Position numbers and translations under genes: made by a program. The notes beneath the pieces were generated by a model. It was not told where the DNA came from and did not search any database. It saw only the letters and a program-made list of their open reading frames with translations. Shown here piece after piece: positions 16,867 to 24,981 of a DNA stretch of 64,000 bases. This DNA is from Variovorax sp. IB41 (lineage in GTDB: Bacteria > Pseudomonadota > Gammaproteobacteria > Burkholderiales > Burkholderiaceae_C): contig NZ_JAEFCB010000016.1 in assembly GCF_016405905.1 (NCBI RefSeq), positions 62,001 to 126,000 of the forward strand, written 5' to 3'. Each line of letters begins with the position of its first letter. The stretch's first letter is position 1.

Positions 16867-17499
16867 ATGAGCAACACCCCCACCCCGCGCCGCGCCCTCG
16901 TTGTGATCGACGTGCAGAACGAATACTTCGAAGGCGGGGGCCTCCCGATCGAGTACCCGCCCATCCTGGACACGCTGCCCAACGTGACCAAGGCCATGGA
17001 CGCCGCCCATGCCGCCGGCGTGCCGGTCGTCGTGGTCCGCCACCACGCCCCCAAGGGCGCGCCGGTGTTCCAGGCCGACACCCACAACGGCCAACTGCAC
17101 CCCGAGGTCGCGAACCGCCCGCGCGACCACCTGGTCACCAAGACCTTCCCGAGCGTGTTCACCGGCACCGACTTCGCCGACTGGCTCGCCCGCCACGAGA
17201 TCGACACGCTGAGCGTGGCCGGCTACATGACGCAGAACTGCGATGCATCGACGGTGTTCGAGGCGATGCACCGCGGCCTGAACGTGGAGTTCCTCGTGGA
17301 CGCGAGCGGCGCGCTGCCGTACGAAAACGCCGCAGGCAAGGTGACCGCGGAAGAAATCCACCGCGTCTTCAGCGTCGTGTTCCACAGCAACTTTGCGGCC
17401 GTGACGACGACCGCCGCGTGGATCACCGCGATGCAGGAAGGCCAGGTCATCGCGAAGGACAACGTGGTCATGTCCAACCGCCGCGCGCGAGGGGTCTGA
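16867..17499 (+). CDS. Isochorismatase-like cysteine hydrolase
   Basis: A 210-residue member of the isochorismatase-like/cysteine hydrolase family (nicotinamidase, N-carbamoylsarcosine amidase and relatives). The catalytic triad is visible: D15 in LVVIDVQNEY, K92 in LVTKTFPSVF and C125 in GYMTQNCDAST. Family members cleave amides, carbamoyl groups or isochorismate; the substrate cannot be assigned from sequence. A GAAGGAG ribosome site supports the ATG at 16867. The divergent GlxA regulator suggests induction by a small nitrogenous metabolite (inference). The gene ends just before a composite palindromic repeat. Confidence 0.85.
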   Translation: MSNTPTPRRALVVIDVQNEYFEGGGLPIEYPPILDTLPNVTKAMDAAHAAGVPVVVVRHHAPKGAPVFQADTHNGQLHPEVANRPRDHLVTKTFPSVFTGTDFADWLARHEIDTLSVAGYMTQNCDASTVFEAMHRGLNVEFLVDASGALPYENAAGKVTAEEIHRVFSVVFHSNFAAVTTTAAWITAMQEGQVIAKDNVVMSNRRARGV

Positions 17500-17511
17500 G
17501 CGGTCGGGGCG

Positions 17512-17758
17512 GCGCTCGCGCCGACGGTGGGCCCTGTTTCGCGAATGTCCCCCGGCTTCGCCTCCTCCTTGATTTCGCGAAACAGGGCCCACCGCCAGCG
17601 CGAGCGCTTACAGAGTGGTCGTTGATCGGCCGTTCACGAAGAGCGTGCCCAAGTGCGCAGGGCATCGGGTGCTCCCCGCAGCGAAATCAAGGAGGAGGCC
17701 GCAGGCCGGGGGACATTCGCGGAGGGGAGCACCCGGTGGCCTGCGCACGCGCCCTGAA
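17512..17758. repeat. Composite palindromic element, copy 1 (two inverted hairpins)
   Basis: Two palindromes, 17512-17607 and 17653-17748, are joined by a 45-base linker. Each has a roughly 28-30-base core (TGTCCCCCGGC...CCTCCTCCTTGAT and its inverse at 17686-17715) flanked by self-complementary arms of 33-34 bases. The two cores are in opposite orientation, as in REPIN doublets. The right hairpin and its flank to CGCGCCCTGAA (17748-17758) are nearly identical to the copy at 56316-56571. The left arms have a different sequence from that copy yet pair with each other. The linker contains GGTCGTTGATCGGCC, also found in copy 2. It fills the space between two convergent genes. Confidence 0.85.
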
Positions 17759-17779
17759 AACCAGAGCGCTCGAACAAGC

Positions 17780-20700
17780 TCAGAAGTCCGCACACCCGTT
17801 GCGCTTCTCCGTATCCACACAGCTCGAAAGATTCGGCCGCGACCGAACGCGCGACCATTCGCGCGCCAGGATGTCGCCGCCCTGCGATGCGCGATCCCCT
17901 TCGAGCGCCCCGGTCGCGAAGCACATCGGCGGCGGCCCCATGTTGCGGTCGTACAGCCAGGTGGACGGCAGCTCGCGCAGCACGTCCGGCCGCGGCAAGT
18001 TCGGAATCGTGGACACCTGCAGCGTGCCCGGCACCACGTTCACCGCATACCCTTCGGCCGACGTGAAGCTGCCGTTGATCGGATAGCTCCCCGGCAGGCT
18101 CGCCGCGTTGGCCGTCGTGCCGGCGGCGCCGTTGAAGCCCGCGCCCGTGTCGCCCAGGATCAGCCCGCCGATGAAGTAGCTGAAGAACGGATTCGCCGCG
18201 CCGAACGGCCGGCTCGCATTGTTGATGAACACCGTGGCCACCGGCTGCTGCGCATAGATGAAGTGGTTGTCGCCCGGCGACACGCTCACCGCGCAGAGCC
18301 CCGAGTACGCGCAGTGGTACAGGTTGGGCAAGAGGCCCGAGCCGCGCAGCCCGCCGCGGTTCTCGCCGATCCAGGTGTCGGCCCACACGCGCCACGGCGC
18401 GCCGCCGATCGTGTAGCCGCCCAGGTTCTGGAAGCGCGAGGCCGCCACGAGATCGGCGCCGCTGCCGCTGCTCACATTCGCGCCCAGCAGCAAGTCGCCC
18501 GAGAGCGTGCGCACGAACACCGTGTCGGCCGCCATCGAGGTGGCCGACGCGACCTGCGGCGCATTGCCCGCGGCGTCGTAGCCGGTGACCGAGACCGAAC
18601 CGAGTTGCACCGTATCGACATCGACATACCGGAACGCACCTGCCGCGCCACCGCCGACGGTGTCCGCACTCACGTTGTTCGCCGCCGTGTCGAGCAGCAC
18701 GCTGCCGCCGGTGGAGCGCGCCATCAACGTGCCGGCCGTGATCGGCGCCGCGGCCGTCTGCGTGATGTTGCCGCGCGAGAGCAGGCCGATCTTCGAGGCC
18801 GTGAGCGCGCCACCCAGGTTGATGTTTCCGCCCCCTTCGTTCTGCAGCGTCAGCGCCGAAGGCAATGCGAGCGGCCCGACGACGTTGATGTCCGCCGCAT
18901 GCGCGTTGCTGCCCGCCACGATGGTGGGCGCATCGAGCCGCGTGAACTCGGCCGCCGACACCGCGAAGCCGTTGGCCGCCGTGCCGCCCAGCGTGATCGC
19001 GTTGCCCGTGCGGTCGAGCGCGTTGCCCGCCGCGTCCACGCCGCCGGGGCGCAGGTTCAGCACATTGCCCGCGCGCACCGTGCCGTCGATCGCGAGCGCA
19101 TCGACCGAGCCATCGTTGCTCGCGCGCAGCACCACGTTGTTGTTGCCGTCCACGCGCGCGCCGGTGGCGATGGCCACGCCCGTGCCGTTGGCGCCCGATT
19201 CGCCCGCGATGTCGATGCTGCCCACGCCCAGCGTGGTGACCAGCGTGTTGGCCGCCAGCAGCACGCCGCCCGAAGTGGCGCTCGCGGGGCCCGCGGTCAC
19301 CAGGCCGCGCACGGCGATGTTCCCGTCCACGCTGCGCACCTGCGTGTTGGCCAGGTTGACGGCCTGCACCGAGATCGGTCCCGTGCTCGGGTCGGTCACG
19401 CCGCGGGCGGTGCCCACGATCGAGATGTCGCCGCTGGTGGTGAGGATCTGGTTGGCCGGCCCGGTCGCGCTCATGCGCACGCCCGCGCCGCCGGGCGTGA
19501 TGCCGGTGATCGACACGTCGCCCGTGCTGCTCTGGATGGTGATGTTGCTCAGGTCGATGGTCGCGTTGAAGCCCGAGAACGTCGGCGCTGCGCGCTTGCC
19601 GGTGATCTGCACGAAGCCGCCGGCGCCGGCATCGCCCAGCGCGGTGGTGCGCGTGTCGATGGTCGTGTTGGTCAGCTGGATGGCCGTGGTGCCCGAGGTG
19701 GGACCGGTGTCGGCATTCATCGTGACGTTGCCGCCGTTGGTGAGGATCTGCCCGGTGAAGAAGATGCCGGTGGAAAAGCCCCCGCCCTGGCCATTGGCGT
19801 TGAAGACGACGTCCATCGGTCCGGTGGTGGAGCGGATGATGGTCGGCACATAGGTGCACGGAAAGCTCGGGCAGCTCTGGCCGATGGCGTTCGCCGCATC
19901 CAGCTGAAAGGTGAGCGCCGTCGCGCCGACGGTGCGCTCGATGACCACGCCGCTGTCGAAGGTGATGTTGCCCGGGTCCGTGCCGCCGGTGCCGGTGGTG
20001 ATCGTCACGCTGGAGCCCTTGTCCAGCGCCGCGTTGATGTCGCCGTCCTGGATGGTGGACGTCGCCATCGGATCGAACGGATTGCCGGTGAGGCTGCCCG
20101 CGGCCGTGCCGTGCGCGATGGTCACGTTGAACGGATCGATCAGCCAGGAGCCCGCGCTGCCCACGGGCGCCGAGGCATCGACGCGAACGCCGGTCAGGTC
20201 GAAGTGCGAGCCCGAGGTCTCGATGAAGCCGCCGTTGCCGCCCGCTGCGCCGCCGCGCGCCGAGAGGGTGCCGAACGCGCGCAGCGCGCCGCCCGCGACC
20301 ACCTTCACGCTGCCGCCGTTGCCGCTCTGCGCAGCGTCGGCCTGCAGGCGGGTGGCACTGCCCACGGCGATGGCGCCGGTGGCCGCGATGTCGATGCTGC
20401 CGCCGCCGGTGGCGCCGCTGGCATCGAGCCGCGCGAGCACGACATCGCCGTCTCCGAAGTCGACGCCGTCGACCACCACATTGCGCCCGCGCACCGAGAT
20501 GCTGCCGCCCTTGCCGGTGCTGCTCGCCACCGAGATCAGCGCGTCGGTCGGCGGCGCGGCGTTGGCCGGTGGCGCCGCATCGAGCGCGCTGAAGTCCGAG
20601 AACGAGTTCACGCGCAGCGAGACGTCGGTGCCCTGCGCGTCGATGGCCACGGTGCCGCCGTCGGCGCGCAGCGCATTGGGCTGCCCGGTGTCGGTGCTCA

Positions 20701-23188
20701 CCTGCACGCCCCAGGCCGAACTGCCGTCCGGCGTGATGACGATGGCGCCGCCGGTGTCCAGGTTGGCGGTGAAGCCTTCGCCGCCCGCCTTGCCGGTGAT
20801 GTCGATGCGCCGGCCGTTGCCGGCCGTGACGTTGCCGCCGATGAACACGCCGCTCGAACTGCCCGCGAAACGGTTGGCGCCGGCGAAGGCCGTGCTCTGG
20901 CGCATCGCGTCGAGGTTGCCGCCCGTGCCCGTGATGCGCACGTCGCCGCCTGCAAGGACGCTGGCGTTGCTGCTGATGTCCACCCCGGTCTGGCTGAAGA
21001 TGCTGCCCACCGGCATGTCGGTGGTCCAGTCGGTGCCGCGCCCGGTCAGCGTCACGTCGCCGCCGGTCGCGGCGACGGTGCTGCCGTAGCCCACGTTCAC
21101 GCCGTTCCCGCCGACGCCGCCCACGCCATCGACGCTCACCGTGCCGGTGCCGTCGGCCTTCACCGTGCTGTACCAGAGCGCGACGCCCTCGCTCGACGAG
21201 AAGCGCGGGTTGCCGCCGTCGTCCGTCGCCACCCACGAGCGCCCCTGCCCGCGCAGGCTGACGATGCCGCCGGCGTTGGTGGCCAGCGTGCTTTCGCTCA
21301 GGTAAACGCCGGCGATCCATTGCTCGTCGGAATGCGACGAGGAGCCGCCCACCGCGCGGCCGTTGATCGCATCGCCCTGGCCGAAGAAGCGGATGTTGCC
21401 GCCGTTGGCGTCGATGGTCGCGCCCGTGAGGCGGATCGCGCCCGCGTAGTCGGCGCCGAAGTTCGGATCGCCGCCGCTCACGGAAATTTGCGCGGGGTCC
21501 GCCGCGCGGGCCGCGATGGCGCCGGTCGAGTCGGCGTTGAAGTCCACGTGGAGCGCGCCCTGCTTGGACACGATCGAGGAGCCGTTGTCCATGCGGATGT
21601 TGCCGGCGGAATCCACCCGCAGCGTGGCGGTGCCGCCTTCCTGCTTGACCACCTGCACGCCCTCGCCGAACAGCACGCCGCGCTGGTCGCCGATCGCGCC
21701 GCTCGCCAGCGTCACGTCGGTGCCGCGGCCGAGCGCGTTGCCAACGCTGCCCGCATGCACGCGCGCGCCGGGCTCCAGGTCCGGAAAGGCCGGGTCGAAC
21801 GCGGCGATGTCGGCCGCGTTGGCCACCTCGAGGCTGCCCGTCGGGGTGTCGATGCGCCAGCTGCCGTTGCCGCCACCATTGGCGCCGCCGCCCGCATCGA
21901 CGCGCGCATCGCCGATCCGAAGGCCATCGGCCTTCGTGGTGATCGCGCCGCCCTTGCCGCTGCCCGCGCCGCGCGCACTCAGTTCGCCGAACACCTGCGC
22001 GTGCGATTCGCGCGCCGGGGCGGCCAGGCCGTCCGCGAGGACCTGGCCCGTTGCCGTGCCCACGTCGATGGTGCCGCCCGCGCCTTCGCCGGTCGCGCTG
22101 GCGCGCAGTGCCGAGCCGGACGAGAGCGCCACGTCGTAGCCGCGCACCGTGACCGTGCCGCCGCCTGCCTGCCCGCTCGCATCGAGCAGCGCCGGCGGGC
22201 CTTCGGTCGTGGCCTCCAGCTTGACCTGCCCCGCCGCGATGCGGATGGTGCCGCCGCGCTCGCCGGCCGCGGCGCCGGTGGCGTCGAGCGTGCCGCCGGT
22301 CATCGCGACCTGGTTGTCCCGTCCGCCGCCGAGGAATATCTCGCCGTTGCGCGTGCCGATGCTGCGCGCGCGCACCGTGCCGGTCTGGTTGACCACCAGC
22401 TCGCCCACGGTGACGGAACTGCCCACGAGCGCCACGCGCCCGCCGTCGGCCTGGATCGTGCCGCTGTTGCCCACGGCCGCGCTGGTGGCCATGGCGTCGG
22501 GCGCGATCACGAGGTTGGTGAGGCCGTCGCCCACGAGGTCCAGCGTGATCTTGCGGCCCGAGGCCAGCGCGACCGTGCCGTTGTCGGCGGTGATGGTGCC
22601 GGTGCTGCCGTTGCCCACCGCCGCGCCCATCAGCACCACCTCGCCACCGCCTGTCGCGGTGATGTTGCCGAGGTTGCGCACCGCGGCCGAGTTGGCATCG
22701 GCGCGCTCGAAGGTGAGCTTGGTGGCGCCGTCCATGAAGCTCTTGTCGCTGGTCGTGAGCGCCAGCGTGGAGGCGATGAGGCCGCCCACGTTCACCGTCG
22801 CGCCTTGGCTGAACATCACGCCGTTGGGGTTGACCAAGATGACGCGCCCGTTGGCGTTGAGCTGGCCCGCGATGGTCGAGAGTTCGTTGCCGGTCACGCG
22901 GTTCAGCAGCACGCTGCTCGCGTTGGGCTGCGCGATGTTGACGACGCCGCCCGCGCCGATGGAGAAGGTCTGCCAGTTGGCGATGCCGCGCGCGAGCGGC
23001 TGGTTGATGTTCATCACGGCGCCGCTCTGCGTCATCGTGACGCCGCCGGCGATGGGGAGAAAGCCCGTGGGCAGCACTTGCGCGATGGCCGGCGAGAGGC
23101 CCGCGCACAGGAGCGAGATCGCCAGCGGCCGCAGCTTGAGGCCGCGATGCTGGGCAGACCGTTGGCGGGAGAGGTTGCGTTGCTTCAT
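17780..23188 (-). CDS. Two-partner secretion exoprotein TpsA (filamentous haemagglutinin-like)
   Basis: A 1802-residue secreted beta-helix protein. A 36-residue signal peptide (ending SPAIAQ) precedes a TPS secretion domain of about 250 residues with the hallmark ILVNPNGVMFSQGA, NVGGLIAST and a leading QPNASSVLLNRVTG block. The body is Gly/Asn/Thr-rich with recurring ITG, VSLRG and ANGGNI turns, as expected for haemagglutination-type beta-helices. The last 250 residues differ: they hold six cysteines, including CAYSGLC and a terminal SSCVDTEKRNGCADF, which may form disulphides or anchor the protein as in HMW1. The gene lies two bases after tpsB, in an operon with it and a CHAT protease. The adhesive role is inferred; no receptor-binding module is recognised. 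Confidence 0.9.
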   Translation of the reverse strand: MKQRNLSRQRSAQHRGLKLRPLAISLLCAGLSPAIAQVLPTGFLPIAGGVTMTQSGAVMNINQPLARGIANWQTFSIGAGGVVNIAQPNASSVLLNRVTGNELSTIAGQLNANGRVILVNPNGVMFSQGATVNVGGLIASTLALTTSDKSFMDGATKLTFERADANSAAVRNLGNITATGGGEVVLMGAAVGNGSTGTITADNGTVALASGRKITLDLVGDGLTNLVIAPDAMATSAAVGNSGTIQADGGRVALVGSSVTVGELVVNQTGTVRARSIGTRNGEIFLGGGRDNQVAMTGGTLDATGAAAGERGGTIRIAAGQVKLEATTEGPPALLDASGQAGGGTVTVRGYDVALSSGSALRASATGEGAGGTIDVGTATGQVLADGLAAPARESHAQVFGELSARGAGSGKGGAITTKADGLRIGDARVDAGGGANGGGNGSWRIDTPTGSLEVANAADIAAFDPAFPDLEPGARVHAGSVGNALGRGTDVTLASGAIGDQRGVLFGEGVQVVKQEGGTATLRVDSAGNIRMDNGSSIVSKQGALHVDFNADSTGAIAARAADPAQISVSGGDPNFGADYAGAIRLTGATIDANGGNIRFFGQGDAINGRAVGGSSSHSDEQWIAGVYLSESTLATNAGGIVSLRGQGRSWVATDDGGNPRFSSSEGVALWYSTVKADGTGTVSVDGVGGVGGNGVNVGYGSTVAATGGDVTLTGRGTDWTTDMPVGSIFSQTGVDISSNASVLAGGDVRITGTGGNLDAMRQSTAFAGANRFAGSSSGVFIGGNVTAGNGRRIDITGKAGGEGFTANLDTGGAIVITPDGSSAWGVQVSTDTGQPNALRADGGTVAIDAQGTDVSLRVNSFSDFSALDAAPPANAAPPTDALISVASSTGKGGSISVRGRNVVVDGVDFGDGDVVLARLDASGATGGGSIDIAATGAIAVGSATRLQADAAQSGNGGSVKVVAGGALRAFGTLSARGGAAGGNGGFIETSGSHFDLTGVRVDASAPVGSAGSWLIDPFNVTIAHGTAAGSLTGNPFDPMATSTIQDGDINAALDKGSSVTITTGTGGTDPGNITFDSGVVIERTVGATALTFQLDAANAIGQSCPSFPCTYVPTIIRSTTGPMDVVFNANGQGGGFSTGIFFTGQILTNGGNVTMNADTGPTSGTTAIQLTNTTIDTRTTALGDAGAGGFVQITGKRAAPTFSGFNATIDLSNITIQSSTGDVSITGITPGGAGVRMSATGPANQILTTSGDISIVGTARGVTDPSTGPISVQAVNLANTQVRSVDGNIAVRGLVTAGPASATSGGVLLAANTLVTTLGVGSIDIAGESGANGTGVAIATGARVDGNNNVVLRASNDGSVDALAIDGTVRAGNVLNLRPGGVDAAGNALDRTGNAITLGGTAANGFAVSAAEFTRLDAPTIVAGSNAHAADINVVGPLALPSALTLQNEGGGNINLGGALTASKIGLLSRGNITQTAAAPITAGTLMARSTGGSVLLDTAANNVSADTVGGGAAGAFRYVDVDTVQLGSVSVTGYDAAGNAPQVASATSMAADTVFVRTLSGDLLLGANVSSGSGADLVAASRFQNLGGYTIGGAPWRVWADTWIGENRGGLRGSGLLPNLYHCAYSGLCAVSVSPGDNHFIYAQQPVATVFINNASRPFGAANPFFSYFIGGLILGDTGAGFNGAAGTTANAASLPGSYPINGSFTSAEGYAVNVVPGTLQVSTIPNLPRPDVLRELPSTWLYDRNMGPPPMCFATGALEGDRASQGGDILAREWSRVRSRPNLSSCVDTEKRNGCADF

Positions 23189-23190
23189 GG

Positions 23191-24978
23191 TCAGAACGCC
23201 TTGATGAGCTGCACGTAGAGGCGCGGATTGCGCCCACCGCCGTCGGTCTGCGCCGGCGGCGTGCCGGCGCGCCAGGCGAGCGTGGCGTTGATCGAGAAAT
23301 TGCCCGGCCGCGACCAGCTCACCCCCACGCCGTAGCCGCGCAGGCTGTGGCTGTTGGCGCCGTCCAGGACCGTGGGGTTGCGCACGATCTTTCCGTGGGC
23401 CGCGTCGTAGAAGAGGAACGGCGTGAGCTCTTCGTTGAGCGACCAGCGCCACTCGACCGTGCCGATCACGCCCTGGTCCACCAGCAGTTCGCCCGAGGGG
23501 TATGCGCGCACCGCGCGCGCGCCGCCGAGCGCGAGCTTCTCGGAGCCATCGAGGTTCTTGCTGGCCCACTGGCCGCCCACCGACAGGTACAGCGAATGGC
23601 GCGGCATGATGGCCTGCAGCCGCGAGAGCTGGAAGCTCAGCTTGGTGAAGCCGCCTTCGGTGTCGTGGCCGCCCAGGCTCTGGTCGGCCAGGCGGCTTTC
23701 CGGATCGCGGATCGAAAGATTGCCGTGGTAGAGCGTTCCGGAACTGGCCCAGTAGCCGCCGCCGAACACCTCGTCGCGGCGCTCCCAGGTCCAGCCCACG
23801 CTCAGGCCGTTCACGCGCTTGCGCGAATTGGTGTTCGCGATGCCGACCTCGTCGGTCAGGTCCTTGATGTCGGCGCCCAGGCGCAAGAAAAGGTTCTGCT
23901 GGCGCTGGCGGATCAGCGGGTAGTTGAGCGAGAAATCGAGCACGTTGGCACGGCCGCGCGCCTCGTAATCGGCGAACTGGCCGCCCAGCTCGTAGTTCAC
24001 GCGCGCCAGGCCCACGCCCGCGCGCAGGCCGCTGGTGCCGATGGGCGCCTCGTAGGCGATGCGTCCGAACTGCAGGTCGTTGCTGTCGGACACCATCAGG
24101 CGCATGTCCAGGTTGTCGCCGATGCCGAACGGGCTCAGCCAGCGCGCGGTGCCGCCCACGCGATAGCGCCCCGATTCCTTGGTGCCGTGGTTGTCGGCCT
24201 CGGCCGTGAAGGCCCAGCGCGGCGCGGCGGCCACTTCGACCGAGAGGTCGGTGGTGCCGGGCGACGTGCCTTCCTGCAGGCCCGACGACACCTTGACGCC
24301 GGGCTGGTCCGACAGGAGCAGCATCGAGCGCTCGTAGCTCTGCGCGCTCACGGCTTCGCCCGGCTGCAGTGGCGCGAGAAAGCCGCGCACGCGCGCTTCG
24401 CTGAGCGGCGCATCGGGCGCGACGACCACGTCGACCTTGCCCAGGCGCCCTTCGATCACGCTGATCTCCACGATGCCGTCGCGCACCGTCTGCACCGGCA
24501 CGATGGCCTGCGCGAGAAAGTAGCCGCGCTCCTTGTAGCGCGCGGTGATCGCCTGCGCGAGCCCTTCGAGATCGCCGAGCGTGACGTCGCGGCCGATGTA
24601 GGGCGCGGTGATCGACTGCAGCTCTTCGTTGCTCAGCGCCTTCACGCCGTTGAGGCGCAGGTCGTTGAGCCTGAACGTCGTGCCGGCGGGGCGCGGCGGT
24701 GCCGGCAGGCTTTGCGGCGCGACGGCGCCGGTCGCTTGCGCGAGCGGGCGGTCGCAGGTGCCACACGGGTCCTTGGTGGGGAGCAGTTCGGTGGCGTCGC
24801 CCGCATCGTTGGCCGTGGTGGCTTGCGGTTCGGCCTGCGCCTGTTCTTCGGCATGCGTGCGATCGGCCGCCATGAAAAGCATGGCCGACACCAGCGCGCC
24901 GGTGGCCCAGGCGACGGGACGCAGCGCGTTGCGCGGCGCAAGGGCGATGGAGCGTGTTCGGTTCATGGCGTTGCGCAT
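23191..24978 (-). CDS. TpsB outer-membrane transporter (ShlB/FhaC/HecB family)
   Basis: A 595-residue outer-membrane beta-barrel transporter for TpsA export. A signal segment near 23-43 and an acidic linker containing CGTCDRP lead to POTRA repeats: FRLNDLRLNGVKALS with a following ITARYKERGYFLAQAIVP, then VEISVIEGRLGKVDVV. The FhaC barrel follows and ends in a C-terminal phenylalanine (QLIKAF), the BAM recognition signal. A barrel-loop signature PSGELLVDQGVIGTVEWRW is present. The ATG at 24978 has GGAG seven bases upstream; the next ATG is four codons later. It starts three bases after the CHAT gene stop and ends two bases before tpsA, so the three are cotranscribed. Confidence 0.92.
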   Translation of the reverse strand: MRNAMNRTRSIALAPRNALRPVAWATGALVSAMLFMAADRTHAEEQAQAEPQATTANDAGDATELLPTKDPCGTCDRPLAQATGAVAPQSLPAPPRPAGTTFRLNDLRLNGVKALSNEELQSITAPYIGRDVTLGDLEGLAQAITARYKERGYFLAQAIVPVQTVRDGIVEISVIEGRLGKVDVVVAPDAPLSEARVRGFLAPLQPGEAVSAQSYERSMLLLSDQPGVKVSSGLQEGTSPGTTDLSVEVAAAPRWAFTAEADNHGTKESGRYRVGGTARWLSPFGIGDNLDMRLMVSDSNDLQFGRIAYEAPIGTSGLRAGVGLARVNYELGGQFADYEARGRANVLDFSLNYPLIRQRQQNLFLRLGADIKDLTDEVGIANTNSRKRVNGLSVGWTWERRDEVFGGGYWASSGTLYHGNLSIRDPESRLADQSLGGHDTEGGFTKLSFQLSRLQAIMPRHSLYLSVGGQWASKNLDGSEKLALGGARAVRAYPSGELLVDQGVIGTVEWRWSLNEELTPFLFYDAAHGKIVRNPTVLDGANSHSLRGYGVGVSWSRPGNFSINATLAWRAGTPPAQTDGGGRNPRLYVQLIKAF

Positions 24979-24981
24979 GCT

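Noticed and set aside
17615..23218. A very long open frame (1867 codons) on the plus strand opposite tpsA
   Set aside because: It is antisense to a clear TPS exoprotein with a signal peptide and secretion motif. High GC and biased codon use keep antisense frames open; the translation is Arg/Ala/His-rich with no recognisable domain.
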